DNA of 64,000 nt from Rhodocyclaceae bacterium (GCA_020248405.1 JADCHQ010000003.1:107556-171555), one strand, 5' to 3'. Shown: positions 54,683 through 63,657, numbered from the stretch's first letter. Numbers and translations are program-made. The notes: generated from the letters alone by a model not told the origin.

Positions 54683-55161
54683 GGGTTGCTTTTCCGGTAC
54701 TCCGCCACCGCCCGCTTCAACTGCCGCAGTTCCTCGCAGGGGATGGGGCTGCACAGTCGCGCCAGCTCGGCCACGTGGGCCTCGGCCTTGGCGAGCTGGC
54801 CTGTGGCGAGATAGGCCTCACCGATGTACTCGTGGGCACCCTTGTGGCGCGGGTCGAGCTTCAGAGCCCGGCCGTAGGCATCGAAGGCGGCCTGGTAGTT
54901 GCCGCGCTTGCGGTGCGCGAAGCCCAGCCAGTTATGGGCATCGGCGCTGTCCGGGTTCGACGCCACGGCCTTTTCAAGCGCCCGGATGGCGGCTGTCCAG
55001 TCCTGGGCTTCGATGGCCTTGCGGCCCGCCGCCAGGTTGGGGTCGTCGGGTGCCTTGTCGTCGCTGCCCATGTTGGCGAAGGCGCTCGAGGCGAGAGCGC
55101 CAGCGCATAGCGCGGCCATGACCAACATGCGGCGGATAGGATGGGAAATTCGGCGTGCCAT
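54679..55161 (-). CDS. TPR-repeat protein, exported
   Basis: A 160-residue protein with a signal sequence (MARRISHPIRRMLVMAALCAGALASSAFA) and about three tetratricopeptide repeats (AAGRKAIEAQDWTAAIRALEKA, SADAHNWLGFAHRKRGNYQAAF, HKGAHEYIGEAYLATGQLAKAE). ATG 55161 has AGGAG upstream. Two cysteines near the end (LCSPIPCEEL) may form a disulfide. The gene is coupled to the HAD gene by GTGA. TPR modules mediate protein contacts; the partner is unknown. Confidence 0.84.
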   Translation of the reverse strand: MARRISHPIRRMLVMAALCAGALASSAFANMGSDDKAPDDPNLAAGRKAIEAQDWTAAIRALEKAVASNPDSADAHNWLGFAHRKRGNYQAAFDAYGRALKLDPRHKGAHEYIGEAYLATGQLAKAEAHVAELARLCSPIPCEELRQLKRAVAEYRKSNP

Positions 55162-55236
55162 GGCCTGCTCCTGGAGACGGGAGGGAATTGTAACGGCCAG
55201 CCCCAACCCCCCGGCAACCGCCCCGGGCGGGACGAA

Positions 55237-56001
55237 TCAGCCGAAAAAGCCTGCCGCCTGCAACTCCTCGCGCAGCAGCTTGAAGTCTGCCGCGCCCTGG
55301 CTGCCGGGGGCGTAGGCAAAGATGTCACTGCCGTGCAGCGGCGCCTCGGCCAGCGATACGCACTCGTGGATGCGCGTTTCGCACACCAGCCCGGGATAGG
55401 TCTCCTGCAGGTCGCGATAGATGCGAAACGACAGCTTGCGCCGGGCGTCGTAGCGGCTCACCACGATGCGCCGCGGGAAGCGGCGGCCCGAGCGAGCCTC
55501 CAGGGTATCCAGCGCAGCCGAGATGCGGTGTACCCCTTGCAGCGACAGGAAGTCCGCCGACAACGGAATCAGCACCTGCTGCGCGGCCAGCAGGGCGTTC
55601 AAGGTGAGCACGCCCAGCATCGGGCAGCAGTCGATCAGCACCGGTGGCTCTCGGGTCCAGCCGGCCTCCTCGATGCCGCGGGTCAGCTTGCGGGAAATGG
55701 CCGCATCCGAGCCGTGCAGTGCATCCACCTTGGACAGACCAAGGGAGGAGGGCACCAGGCGCACGCCGCTTGGCGTGTCGCGCAACAGGCTCTGGAGCGA
55801 TGTGTCGGCGGTGAAGAATCCGAACACGCTATCCGGGCCTGGCACATGGCGGATGCCGGCGGCGATGGTGAGGTGCGACTGCGGATCCAGGTCGATGGCC
55901 ACCGGGCGCAGGCCGTCCCGGGCCAGGGCCGCGGCAAGATTGAAGGCGGTGGTGGTCTTGCCCACCCCGCCCTTCTGGTTGAACACGGCGATCACGGCCA
56001 T
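55237..56001 (-). CDS. ParA/Soj-family ATPase without a ParB partner
   Basis: A 254-residue deviant Walker ATPase: K10GGVGKTTT in AVFNQKGGVGKTTT, the A' region AIDLDPQSHLT, and switch II VLIDCCPMLGVLTLNALLAA. The protein is of minimal length, with no N-terminal helix-turn-helix, unlike plasmid ParA type Ia. No parB and no inverted parS-like repeats are adjacent; glmS is upstream by 28 bases. Orphan ParA proteins position other cargo such as chemoreceptors or pili, so a non-chromosomal role is possible. Confidence 0.88.
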   Translation of the reverse strand: MAVIAVFNQKGGVGKTTTAFNLAAALARDGLRPVAIDLDPQSHLTIAAGIRHVPGPDSVFGFFTADTSLQSLLRDTPSGVRLVPSSLGLSKVDALHGSDAAISRKLTRGIEEAGWTREPPVLIDCCPMLGVLTLNALLAAQQVLIPLSADFLSLQGVHRISAALDTLEARSGRRFPRRIVVSRYDARRKLSFRIYRDLQETYPGLVCETRIHECVSLAEAPLHGSDIFAYAPGSQGAADFKLLREELQAAGFFG

Positions 56002-56029
56002 GGCGAGCGCTTCCCGCGGGCGAGCCGCG

Positions 56030-57859
56030 CTACTCCACCGTCACCGACTTGGCCAGGTTGCGGGGCTTGTCCACGTCCGTGCCGCGCGCCACGGCGGTGT
56101 GGTAGGCCAGCAATTGCAGCGGCAGCACATGCAGGATGGGCGACAGCCACCCGGCGTAGTCGCTCAGCCGGATCACGTGCACTCCCTCCGAGGGCTCCAG
56201 CCCCGTGGTGCGATCCGCCACCACGTACAGCTCGCCGCCGCGGGCGCGCACTTCCTGGAGGTTGGACTTGAGCTTTTCCACCAGCGCGTCGTTGGGGGCT
56301 ATGGCCACCACCGGCATGTCCTCATCTACCAGGGCCAGCGGGCCGTGCTTGAGCTCTCCCGCCGGGTAGGCCTCGGCGTGAATGTAGGAGATCTCCTTGA
56401 GCTTGAGCGCGCCCTCCAGGGCGATGGGATGGTGAATGCCCCGGCCCAGGAACAGTGCGTGGTGCTTGGAGGCGAAGCGCCGCGCCCACCCCTGCACCTG
56501 GGGCTCCACCGCCAGCACGTGCTGCAGGGCCGCGGGCAGATGCTTCAGTTGCGACAGCAGCTCGGCTTCGCGTTCTCGGGTGAGGCGGCCGCGCAGCCGC
56601 GCCAGCGCGAGGCTCAGGGTGAACAGCGCCGCCAGCTGGGTGGTGAAGGCCTTGGTGGAGGCCACCCCGATCTCCGGGCCGGCCCGCGTCAGGGATTTGA
56701 GTAGCGACTCGCGGGTAAGAGTGCTCTCCGGCACGTTGCACACCGTGAGGGTGCGCCGGTGGCCCAGGCCGCGGGCGTGCTTGAGCGCGGCGATGGTGTC
56801 CGCCGTTTCGCCCGACTGGGAGATGGTCACCACCAGCGCGTCCGGATCGGGCACCGAGTCGCGGTAGCGGTATTCGCTGGCCACTTCCACGGTGCAGGGC
56901 AGGCCCGCGATGGCCTCAAGCCAGTGGCGCGCCACCAGGCCGGCATGGAAGCTGGTGCCGCAGGCGAGCACTGTCACCTGCGAAACGCCTTCCAGCACCG
57001 GCCTGGCCGACTCGCCGAAAATTTCCGGCGCTGCACCGCCCGCCGCCACCACCTGCTCCAGGGTGTTGGCCACGGCGCCGGGCTGCTCGAAGATTTCCTT
57101 CTGCATGAAGTGGGCGTAGGGGCCCAGGTCCACGTCGTCGGCGCGCAGTTGCGACTCGTGCACCGCCCGCGTCGCCGGGAGCCCCGCGCTGTCGAGCACG
57201 CGGAGGCCGGCGAGCGTCACCTCGGCCACATCGCCCTCATCGAGATACACGATGTGCCGGGTAACAGGGATGAGCGCCGACGCATCGGAGGCGAAGTAAG
57301 CCGCGCCCTCGGCCACGCCGAGCAGCAGCGGAGCGCCCTGGCGTGCACACACCAGCCGAGCGGGATCGCGGGCATCGCCCACACCGATGGCGTAGGCGCC
57401 CTCCAGTTCGCCCACGGCGCGGCGCACCGCCGCCAGCAGGCCGTCCCCCTGTCGCAGATGGCTGTGCACCAGATGGGCAATCACCTCGGTGTCGGTGTCC
57501 GAGGAAAAACCGTAGCCCTCGGCCTGGAGGCGCTGGCGGATGGCCTCGTGGTTCTCGATGATGCCGTTGTGCACCACGGCAATGCGCTCGCCACTCACGT
57601 GGGGGTGGGCGTTGCGCTCGCTGACCCCGCCGTGGGTGGCCCAGCGGGTGTGGGCGATGCCGGCGTTGCCATGGAAGCGTTGCTCGGCCGCGAGCCGGGC
57701 AAGTTCGGCGACCCTCCCGGTGCTGCGCAGGCGGCGCAGGGCACCGTCGATCAGGGCCATGCCCGCCGAGTCGTAACCGCGGTACTCGAGGCGCCGCAGG
57801 CCCTCCAGCAGCACGGGAACGATGTCGTGGGAGGCAATGGCGCCGACGATGCCGCACAT
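56030..57859 (-). CDS. glmS: Glutamine--fructose-6-phosphate aminotransferase (isomerizing)
   Basis: A 609-residue enzyme that makes glucosamine-6-phosphate for peptidoglycan and LPS. The N-terminal class II glutaminase begins [12 protein letters not shown] with catalytic Cys2 and includes [13 protein letters not shown] and [21 protein letters not shown]. Two SIS isomerase domains follow ([64 protein letters not shown]), ending [14 protein letters not shown] 57859 is set by Cys2; the upstream open frame is spurious. It lies 43 bases after glmU, an arrangement like E. coli glmUS. Confidence 0.97.
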   Translation of the reverse strand: MCGIVGAIASHDIVPVLLEGLRRLEYRGYDSAGMALIDGALRRLRSTGRVAELARLAAEQRFHGNAGIAHTRWATHGGVSERNAHPHVSGERIAVVHNGIIENHEAIRQRLQAEGYGFSSDTDTEVIAHLVHSHLRQGDGLLAAVRRAVGELEGAYAIGVGDARDPARLVCARQGAPLLLGVAEGAAYFASDASALIPVTRHIVYLDEGDVAEVTLAGLRVLDSAGLPATRAVHESQLRADDVDLGPYAHFMQKEIFEQPGAVANTLEQVVAAGGAAPEIFGESARPVLEGVSQVTVLACGTSFHAGLVARHWLEAIAGLPCTVEVASEYRYRDSVPDPDALVVTISQSGETADTIAALKHARGLGHRRTLTVCNVPESTLTRESLLKSLTRAGPEIGVASTKAFTTQLAALFTLSLALARLRGRLTREREAELLSQLKHLPAALQHVLAVEPQVQGWARRFASKHHALFLGRGIHHPIALEGALKLKEISYIHAEAYPAGELKHGPLALVDEDMPVVAIAPNDALVEKLKSNLQEVRARGGELYVVADRTTGLEPSEGVHVIRLSDYAGWLSPILHVLPLQLLAYHTAVARGTDVDKPRNLAKSVTVE

Positions 57860-57902
57860 GGAAACGTTGCTCCTCAGGACAGGCCGGGCCCGGGCGCGCG
57901 GC

Positions 57903-59270
57903 TCAAGGGTTTTTCGATGGCCGCTTCCAGCCCGGTACCGACAATTGCCGGGCGCGCGACACGGTGAGCTGGCCCTCGGGCGCATCCTTGGTGAGGGTGG
58001 TGCCGGCTCCCAGGGTGGCGCCGCGCCCCACGCGCACCGGCGCCACGAGCTGGGTGTCCGAACCGATGAAGGCGTCGTCCTCGATCACCGTGCGGTGCTT
58101 GTGGGCGCCGTCGTAGTTGCAGGTGATGGTGCCCGCGCCCACGTTGACGTTGCGGCCGATGTGAGCATCGCCCAGATAGGCCAGGTGGTTGGCCTTGGAG
58201 CCCTCGCCCAGGGAGGTGGCCTTGATCTCCACGAAATTGCCCACGTGCGCCGCCTGCCCCAGCACCGCCCCGGGACGCAGCCGCGCATAGGGGCCCACCC
58301 GTGCCGATGACCCCACCTGGGCGCCCTCCAGGTGGGAAAAGGCTGCCACCAGGGCGCCGGCCTCGATGCGGCTGTCGCGGATCACGCAATAGGGGCCGAT
58401 GCGCGCTCCCGGTCCCACCTGCACGCGGCCCTCGAAGATGCAACCCACGTCGATGTGCACGTCGGGCGCGCAGTCGAGGGTGCCGCGCACGTCCAGGCGC
58501 TGCGGATCGGCGAGGCTCACGCCCGCGGTCATCAGGCGCAGCGCGGTTTCGCGCTGCACCGTGCGCTCCATGGCCGCCAGCTGCTCGCGGCTGTTCACGC
58601 CCATCACCTCCCACGGCTGCGCGGGCTGGCTGGTGTGCACTGCCACGCCCTCCGCCGCCGCCAGGGCGATCACATCGGTGAGGTAATACTCGCTCTGGGC
58701 ATTGTCGGTGGTCAGCCGGGCCAGCCACGCGGCCAGGCGCCCCGCGGGTGCGGCGAGGATGCCGGTGTTCACCTCGCGCAGGGCCGCCACGCGGGCATCG
58801 GCGTCGCGCTGTTCCACGATGCGCAGCACGCGGCCGGCGGCATCGCGCACCACGCGCCCATAGCCGGTGGGGTCGTCCAGCTTTACCGTGAGCACGCTCA
58901 AGCCCGCGCTGGCGCCAGACACCACGGCGCGCAAGGTGTCGGGCTGGATCAGGGGCACGTCGCCGTACAGCACCAGCGTGATGCCCTCGTGCGCCAGGGC
59001 CGGAAGGGCCTCGCGCAGCGCATGACCGGTGCCGAGCTGCGGCTCCTGCAGCACGAAGTGCGCGCCCGAGCCGGCGAAGGCGCTGGGCACCGCCTCTCCG
59101 CCGTGGCCATACACCACCACGGTACGGGCGGCGCCCAGGGCCGCGGCGGCCCCCAGCACGTGCCCCAGCAGCGGCTGACCCGCCAGCTCGTGCAGCACCT
59201 TGGGCAGCGCACTGTTCATGCGCGTGCCCTTGCCGGCGGCAAGGATGACGACCTGAAGGGGAGGGTTCAT
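57903..59270 (-). CDS. glmU: Bifunctional GlmU: glucosamine-1-P acetyltransferase / GlcNAc-1-P uridyltransferase
   Basis: A 455-residue enzyme making UDP-GlcNAc. The uridyltransferase domain starts [26 protein letters not shown] and has LYGDVPLI and EVNTGILAA. From about residue 250, a left-handed beta-helix of hexapeptide repeats forms the acetyltransferase ([47 protein letters not shown]). ATG 59270 has GGGGAGGG upstream. It lies 25 bases after dacB, so wall-precursor supply and wall hydrolysis are on one transcript. Confidence 0.97.
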   Translation of the reverse strand: MNPPLQVVILAAGKGTRMNSALPKVLHELAGQPLLGHVLGAAAALGAARTVVVYGHGGEAVPSAFAGSGAHFVLQEPQLGTGHALREALPALAHEGITLVLYGDVPLIQPDTLRAVVSGASAGLSVLTVKLDDPTGYGRVVRDAAGRVLRIVEQRDADARVAALREVNTGILAAPAGRLAAWLARLTTDNAQSEYYLTDVIALAAAEGVAVHTSQPAQPWEVMGVNSREQLAAMERTVQRETALRLMTAGVSLADPQRLDVRGTLDCAPDVHIDVGCIFEGRVQVGPGARIGPYCVIRDSRIEAGALVAAFSHLEGAQVGSSARVGPYARLRPGAVLGQAAHVGNFVEIKATSLGEGSKANHLAYLGDAHIGRNVNVGAGTITCNYDGAHKHRTVIEDDAFIGSDTQLVAPVRVGRGATLGAGTTLTKDAPEGQLTVSRARQLSVPGWKRPSKNP

Positions 59271-59295
59271 GGAGCAGGCGTGCGGGAACTCGGAA

Positions 59296-60735
59296 TTATG
59301 GCACGCGAGGCCCGCGCGGCACCGCGTTTGCCTGCGAGAGCGCCCATTCCACCAGCGCCTCCTGCGCCGGCGCCGCGCTGGCCGCGTTGGCATGGTTGAT
59401 CAGGATCACAACCACCAGTGTGCGGCCTCCCTCGCCGTGCACGTAGCCTGCCAGGGCGCGCACCTGATCCAGCAATCCCGTCTTGAGATGGGCGCGTCCT
59501 GCGGCGGGCGAGCCGGCGAAGCGCCGCCGCAGGGTGCCGTCCAAGCCAGCCAGCGGCAGCGAGGCTGCCAGCTCTGGACCCAGCGGGCTGTTCCAGAAGG
59601 CCGCCAGCAGCCGTCCCAGGCCGCGGGCCGACAGTCGCTCCTGGCGCGACAGACCGGCGCCGTTTTCCAGCACCATCTCCGGCATGGCCAGGCCCCGCGC
59701 GGCCAGCCAGGCGTCCACCGCGGCGCGCGACTGCTCCGGCGTGGCCGGGGCGCCGTTGCGCGCCGACAGCGACAGGTAGAGCTGGCGCGCCATGACGTTG
59801 TTGCTGTTCTTGTTGGTGTCGCGTACTACCTCCAGCAGTGTGGGCGATTCGAATACCGCGAAGGGCTGCGAGCCGGGCGGTGTGGCGCCCAGGCGCGCCC
59901 GGCCCGAGAAGCTGCCGCCCACGCCACGCCACAGGTGATCGAACAGCGCGCGGGCGTAGTCCAGGGGCGGCAGCAGGCTGTAGTGCCGGACGCGCTCGCC
60001 GCAGGCCAGCGCAAAGCTGCCTCTGAAGCGCAGCGTCATGGTCACCAGGTCGGCCTCGGCGCGCTCCGGCCATGCATCGCACGGCCCGTCGCCAAGCACC
60101 AGTTCGTTGGCGATTCCCAGTTCGGGCAGTGGCGGCTCGGCCAGGATGTGCACGGTGCGGGCGCCGGCATCGGGGATGAAGGTGAGGCGCACGGCGCGGA
60201 AATTCAGCAGCAGCGCGTCCGGGCCCTGGTTGTAAGGGCGCGTGAGTTCACCGTCGAAGGCGGCCGGGTCCACATCGGCCACGGCAAAGGCGCCGCGATC
60301 GATCACCAGGTCGCCGGCGATATCCCGCAGTCCCCGGGCGCGCAGGTCACGCAACAGAAGCCAGAGATTCTCCAGAGTGAGCCGCGGGTCGCCGCCGCCG
60401 CGCAGCAGCAGGTCGCCATCCAGACGGCCGTTGCTCAGCCGCCCCAGCAGGTGCGCCTCGGTGCGCCAGGTGGCCGCCGGGCCCAGCAGCTCCAGGGCGG
60501 CGGCCGTGGTGACCAGCTTCATCGTGGAGGCAGGGTTGAGCGCCGTCGCGGCGTTGTGCTCCAGCAGCACCCGGCCCGAGGCATCGGCCACGTACAGTCC
60601 CGCCGCCGACGGCGGCACGCCGGCCGCCTTGAGGGCGGCCGCCACGCCAGGCGGCACGGCCGCCGACGGCAGACTCGCCAGGCAGAGCAGCGCCGCTGCG
60701 GCGGCCTGCGCCAGGCGCGCTCCCCACCTCCTCAC
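59296..60735 (-). CDS. dacB: D-alanyl-D-alanine carboxypeptidase/endopeptidase (PBP4 type)
   Basis: A 479-residue periplasmic class C penicillin-binding protein that trims stem peptides and cuts cross-links. The signal sequence [20 protein letters not shown] starts at GTG 60735. Active-site motifs are S70TMK, S311NN and K418TG, the SxxK/SxN/KTG set with the wide SxxK-SxN spacing of PBP4 caused by its inserted domains. The GTG overlaps the stop of the beta-CASP gene in GTGA, an unusual translational coupling for an exported enzyme. Confidence 0.93.
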   Translation of the reverse strand: MRRWGARLAQAAAAALLCLASLPSAAVPPGVAAALKAAGVPPSAAGLYVADASGRVLLEHNAATALNPASTMKLVTTAAALELLGPAATWRTEAHLLGRLSNGRLDGDLLLRGGGDPRLTLENLWLLLRDLRARGLRDIAGDLVIDRGAFAVADVDPAAFDGELTRPYNQGPDALLLNFRAVRLTFIPDAGARTVHILAEPPLPELGIANELVLGDGPCDAWPERAEADLVTMTLRFRGSFALACGERVRHYSLLPPLDYARALFDHLWRGVGGSFSGRARLGATPPGSQPFAVFESPTLLEVVRDTNKNSNNVMARQLYLSLSARNGAPATPEQSRAAVDAWLAARGLAMPEMVLENGAGLSRQERLSARGLGRLLAAFWNSPLGPELAASLPLAGLDGTLRRRFAGSPAAGRAHLKTGLLDQVRALAGYVHGEGGRTLVVVILINHANAASAAPAQEALVEWALSQANAVPRGPRVP

Positions 60736-62141
60736 AGGCTCACCGTCTCGCCCGGCGCAGGCACCCGCACCTCGGGCCACGCCAGGCGCTTGACGATCTC
60801 GTCCCGGAACAGGCCGGCGGTGGACTGCTCGCCATGCACCAGGAAGGTTTGCGCCGGCGGCCGGGGGAAGGCCCCCAGCCAGCGGAACAGGCCAGCCTGA
60901 TCGGCATGGGCGGAGAGTCCGCCGATGGTGTGGATGCGGGCCTTCACCGGCACCTCGTCGCCGAACAGCCGAACCGTGCGGGCGCCGTCCACCAGCCGCC
61001 TGCCCAGGGTGCCGCCGGCCTGGAAGCCCGCGATCACCACCGCACTCTGCTCCCGTGGCAGGTTCTGGCGCAGGTGGTACTTGATGCGGCCAGCCTCGCA
61101 CATGCCGCTGGCGGAGATGATCACCGCGCCCGAGGCGATGCGGTTGAGGGCGATGGAGTCCTCCACTTCCTGGGTGAACTGGATGCGCGGTTTGCCGGAC
61201 TCGCGCAGCCAGCGAAACACATCGCCGCTGTCGCTGTCCAGCACGCGGTGGTGCTTGAGCATCACCTTGGTGGCGGAGAGCGCCATGGGCGAATCCACGT
61301 AGATCTCCATGTCCGGCACCCGGCCCTCGCGGTGCAGTTGCACCAGCAGGTAGAGTAGGTCTTGGGTGCGGCCCACGGCGAAGGCCGGGATCACCACATT
61401 GCCCTGGCGCACGGCCAGGGTTTCGGTGAGCGCGGCGGCCAGCTCGTCGAGGGTCTCTGCCATGGGCTTGTGGAGCCGGTTTCCGTAGGTGGATTCTACG
61501 ATCAGCGCGTCGGCGGCCCCCGGCAGGGCATAGTCGCGCATGAGCGGGTGGCCGGGCTGGCCCAGGTCGCCGGAGAACACCACGCGGCGCGTGCTGCCGC
61601 CTTCCTCCACGGCGATCTCGATGAAAGCCGAACCCAGGATGTGCCCCGCATCGCGGAACCGGCAGCGCACCTTGTCCTGGGGGCGCAGTTCGGTGTCGTA
61701 GTCCACGGCATGCAGCCGCTTGAGCGATTCCAAGGCCTGGGTGACGGTGTACAGCGGTGCCGCGTCGCCATCGGGCTCGCGGCTACGCCGCGCGCGGTGG
61801 CGGTGGCGCACCTCCCACTCCGCCTCCTTTTCCTGGATGTGGGCGCTGTCCAGCAGCATCACCTCCAGCAGGTCGCGGGTGGGTGCGGTGCAGTACACGG
61901 GGCCGCGGTAGTGCAGCATGGACAGCCGCGGCAGCAGACCCGAGTGATCGATGTGCGCGTGGGTGAGCAACACGAAGTCGATGTCGCGCACATCGAAATT
62001 CAGCGCCTCGCGGTTCTTGTGATCAGCGTCGCGCCCGCCCTGGAACATGCCGCAGTCCACCAGGAAGCGGCAGGCGGAGGTCTGCACCAGAAAGCAGGAG
62101 CCAGTGACCTCCTGCGCTGCGCCAAGAAAGGTGATCTGCAT
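60732..62141 (-). CDS. Metallo-beta-lactamase/beta-CASP RNA-processing exonuclease-like protein
   Basis: A 469-residue predicted ribonuclease. The MBL core has the metal motif THAHIDHSG (61-66 HAHIDH), FRDAGHILGSAFIEI and FSGDLGQPG. The beta-CASP part includes VIVESTYGNRLH, GNVVIPAFAVGRTQDLLYLL, VDSPMALSATKV and ASGMCEAGRIKYHL. The C-terminal RMMBL-type strand is TIGGLSAHADQAGLFRW followed by FLVHGE. It resembles CPSF73-like bacterial proteins of uncertain substrate. I prefer ATG 62141, 7 bases after AGGA; ATG 62147 almost touches it. A CIRCE-like repeat (62154-62180) abuts the ribosome site, and dacB is translationally coupled. Confidence 0.9.
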   Translation of the reverse strand: MQITFLGAAQEVTGSCFLVQTSACRFLVDCGMFQGGRDADHKNREALNFDVRDIDFVLLTHAHIDHSGLLPRLSMLHYRGPVYCTAPTRDLLEVMLLDSAHIQEKEAEWEVRHRHRARRSREPDGDAAPLYTVTQALESLKRLHAVDYDTELRPQDKVRCRFRDAGHILGSAFIEIAVEEGGSTRRVVFSGDLGQPGHPLMRDYALPGAADALIVESTYGNRLHKPMAETLDELAAALTETLAVRQGNVVIPAFAVGRTQDLLYLLVQLHREGRVPDMEIYVDSPMALSATKVMLKHHRVLDSDSGDVFRWLRESGKPRIQFTQEVEDSIALNRIASGAVIISASGMCEAGRIKYHLRQNLPREQSAVVIAGFQAGGTLGRRLVDGARTVRLFGDEVPVKARIHTIGGLSAHADQAGLFRWLGAFPRPPAQTFLVHGEQSTAGLFRDEIVKRLAWPEVRVPAPGETVSL

Positions 62142-62153
62142 GGCCATTTCCTG

Positions 62154-62180
62154 TTAGCACTCGAAGGCCGCGGCTGCGAC
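62154..62180 (-). promoter_or_regulatory. CIRCE-like operator (candidate HrcA site) before the beta-CASP gene
   Basis: Read on the minus strand, GTCGCAGCC (62180-62172), a 9-base spacer, and a perfect CIRCE right arm GAGTGCTAA (62162-62154) stand just before CAGGA and the start codon. The groESL operator in this window has TTAGCAGCC, 9 bases, GAGTGCTAA: the right arm is identical, and seven of nine left-arm bases agree. The left arm matches the CIRCE consensus TTAGCACTC only in part, so HrcA binding is a prediction. Confidence 0.5.
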
Positions 62181-62315
62181 ACAACCGCGGCGCGGCTCGC
62201 TATGCTGCTGTTCGTGGTTTACGCCCACGGGGCCTGCGAAGGGGCCGCACGGGCGCGGGGCACGCCCGATGCGCGCCACGCCCGGATTATCCGTGGCGGC
62301 GCCGGGCTGCCTCAA

Positions 62316-62350
62316 GGTCTCCGGCAGGCGCGCCGATCTTGCCGGAGACC
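62316..62350. repeat. Perfect 11-base-pair inverted repeat
   Basis: GGTCTCCGGCA (62316-62326) and TGCCGGAGACC (62340-62350) are separated by 13 bases including GGCGCGCC. No U-tract adjoins on either strand. It lies 134 bases before the unknown gene and may be an operator or a leader hairpin. Confidence 0.45.
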
Positions 62351-62484
62351 GGGCGCAGCGCCGCGCGGCACGCCGCTTCCGGGCACCACCGAGCCGGAGC
62401 CGGCCGCCGCCCGGCCCGCAGGCCTCAGGGGGGTCGGCCCGTGTGGCATGGCCTGGTGTCTTCTTCTTTCAAGGGAGGGGAGGC

Positions 62485-63123
62485 ATGGAATTGCTCGAAC
62501 GCATCGAGTCGCAATTGTCGGCCACGGGGTTACCGCTGGTGGCCATCACCCTCGCGGCAGTGCCCTGTCCGGACACGCCGGTCATCATGACGCTGCACTG
62601 GCACGGTTTCGTGCGCGAGCGGCTCATGGAAGGGACGCAGGCCGAGACGATCCGCTACACGCCCGTGCCCAGCTCTGCCCTGCAGGTAAACGAGCGCTGG
62701 GGCGACCTGCTCGATCTCGACCGCGCCGCACTGGAGGCGGGCTGGGAGCTGGGTGCCTGGGATGTGGCGCGCGCCGAGCACCCCTCCTGCGTGCGCCCCG
62801 GCGCCGAAACGCGCGAGGCCATGGACTGCATGAAAGCCTTCGGGCAGTTTCCCTGGGGGCTGGAGGGCAGCCAGGTGGTGGTGGCCGACGCGCCCGACGC
62901 CGGCGAACTGCTGGCCGTGGCGGCCCGGCGAGGCTACCTCATGTGGCAGTTCCGGCCCGTGCACGGCGGCATCTGGGGCGAGGTGGCGGGTGATATGACC
63001 CTGCGCGCCGATGGCACGCGCGAGCCGCCCTGCCCCGTGGAGCCGGTGCCAGCGCGCGTGGACCGGCCTCGGCGCACTGTCTATCGCTTTGGGCAGGGTG
63101 CGACTGCGCAGCTGACCCAGTAG
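62485..63123 (+). CDS. Protein of unknown function upstream of groESL
   Basis: A 212-residue soluble protein with no signal peptide or membrane helix. ATG 62485 follows a strong GGGAGGGGAGG ribosome site. I do not recognise a domain. Notable are four cysteines (28, 102, 115, 183), a Trp/His-rich N-terminal strand (VIMTLHWHGF), the block HPSCVRPGAETREAMDCMKAFGQ broken by charged helices, and YLMWQFRPVHGGIWGEVAGD near residue 160. The C-terminus is Arg/Pro-rich. Codon use looks normal for the genome, so it is probably a real, vertically inherited gene. It precedes groES by 243 bases, beyond the CIRCE. Confidence 0.75.
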   Translation: MELLERIESQLSATGLPLVAITLAAVPCPDTPVIMTLHWHGFVRERLMEGTQAETIRYTPVPSSALQVNERWGDLLDLDRAALEAGWELGAWDVARAEHPSCVRPGAETREAMDCMKAFGQFPWGLEGSQVVVADAPDAGELLAVAARRGYLMWQFRPVHGGIWGEVAGDMTLRADGTREPPCPVEPVPARVDRPRRTVYRFGQGATAQLTQ

Positions 63124-63225
63124 TGCCAGGGTTCTCCGTCCCGCAAGGCGGCGCCGGGCGGCGGGGCGCATCCGGCGCGGTCGTGGCCCGTCCTGGTCCT
63201 GGCAAGCCACTGTTGTCCGGGAGAG

Positions 63226-63255
63226 TTGCTTCCCCGGGCTTTGCCGACCTATTAT
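63226..63255 (+). promoter_or_regulatory. Candidate promoter of groESL
   Basis: TTGCTT (63226-63231) and TATTAT (63250-63255) are 18 bases apart; the -10 matches five of six consensus bases. Transcription would start near 63262, inside the CIRCE operator, the usual geometry for HrcA repression. I see no clear heat-shock sigma (CTTGAA-type) -35. Confidence 0.5.
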
Positions 63256-63281
63256 TAGCAGCCTTGCTTGTCGAGTGCTAA
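63255..63281 (+). promoter_or_regulatory. CIRCE operator of groESL
   Basis: TTAGCAGCC (63255-63263), 9 spacer bases, and GAGTGCTAA (63273-63281) match the HrcA operator TTAGCACTC-N9-GAGTGCTAA. The right arm is perfect and the left arm has seven of nine matches. It lies 85 bases before the groES start and overlaps the predicted transcription start, so heat inactivation of HrcA should release groESL. Confidence 0.9.
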
Positions 63282-63366
63282 CAACAACGCGGCCGCCATC
63301 GGCCGCCAGCACTGGCAGGCACTCCGCAAATATCCGCCAACCCCTTCAATCGCAAGGAGAATTGCC

Positions 63367-63657
63367 TTGAAGATTCGTCCCCTGCACGACCGTGTCATCG
63401 TCAAGCGCCTCGAGGAAGAGCGCAAGACGGCCTCCGGCATCGTGATTCCCGACACCGCCGCCGAAAAGCCCGACCAGGGCGAAATCATCGCCGTGGGCAC
63501 CGGCAAGATCCTCGAGGACGGCAAGGTGCGCGCCCTGGAAGTGAAGAAGGGCGACCGCGTGCTGTTCGGCAAGTACTCCGGCCAGACCGTTAAGGTCGAA
63601 GGCGAAGAGCTCCTCGTCATGCGCGAGGAAGACATCATGGGCGTGATCGAGGCCTGA
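63367..63657 (+). CDS. groES: Co-chaperonin GroES
   Basis: A 96-residue lid of the GroEL chamber. The start is TTG at 63367, with AAGGAGA ending 6 bases upstream, giving [20 protein letters not shown], the normal GroES N-terminus; no ATG is in position. The mobile loop is [20 protein letters not shown], and the end [17 protein letters not shown] is standard. A TTG start for such an abundant protein is unusual. groEL follows after 37 bases. Confidence 0.96.
   Translation: MKIRPLHDRVIVKRLEEERKTASGIVIPDTAAEKPDQGEIIAVGTGKILEDGKVRALEVKKGDRVLFGKYSGQTVKVEGEELLVMREEDIMGVIEA

Larger units (their letters stand above)
62142..62484. other. Divergent gap between the beta-CASP gene and an unknown gene
   Basis: This 343-base, very GC-rich region has no recognisable gene. 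An open frame in the plus strand runs through it from 62269 into the unknown gene, but its Arg/Ala/Pro-rich product looks like a GC artefact and a strong ribosome site marks the later ATG. It holds the CIRCE-like repeat beside the beta-CASP gene and a perfect 11-base-pair inverted repeat (62316-62350), both listed separately. I see no clear promoter for either gene. Confidence 0.5.

Noticed and set aside
57860..57902. glmS ribozyme upstream of glmS
   Set aside because: Only 43 bases separate glmU and glmS, too short for the ribozyme, which is known from Gram-positive bacteria.
62269..62484. Upstream extension of the unknown gene before groESL
   Set aside because: The frame is open but encodes Arg/Ala/Pro-rich sequence, while a very strong ribosome site precedes ATG 62485.
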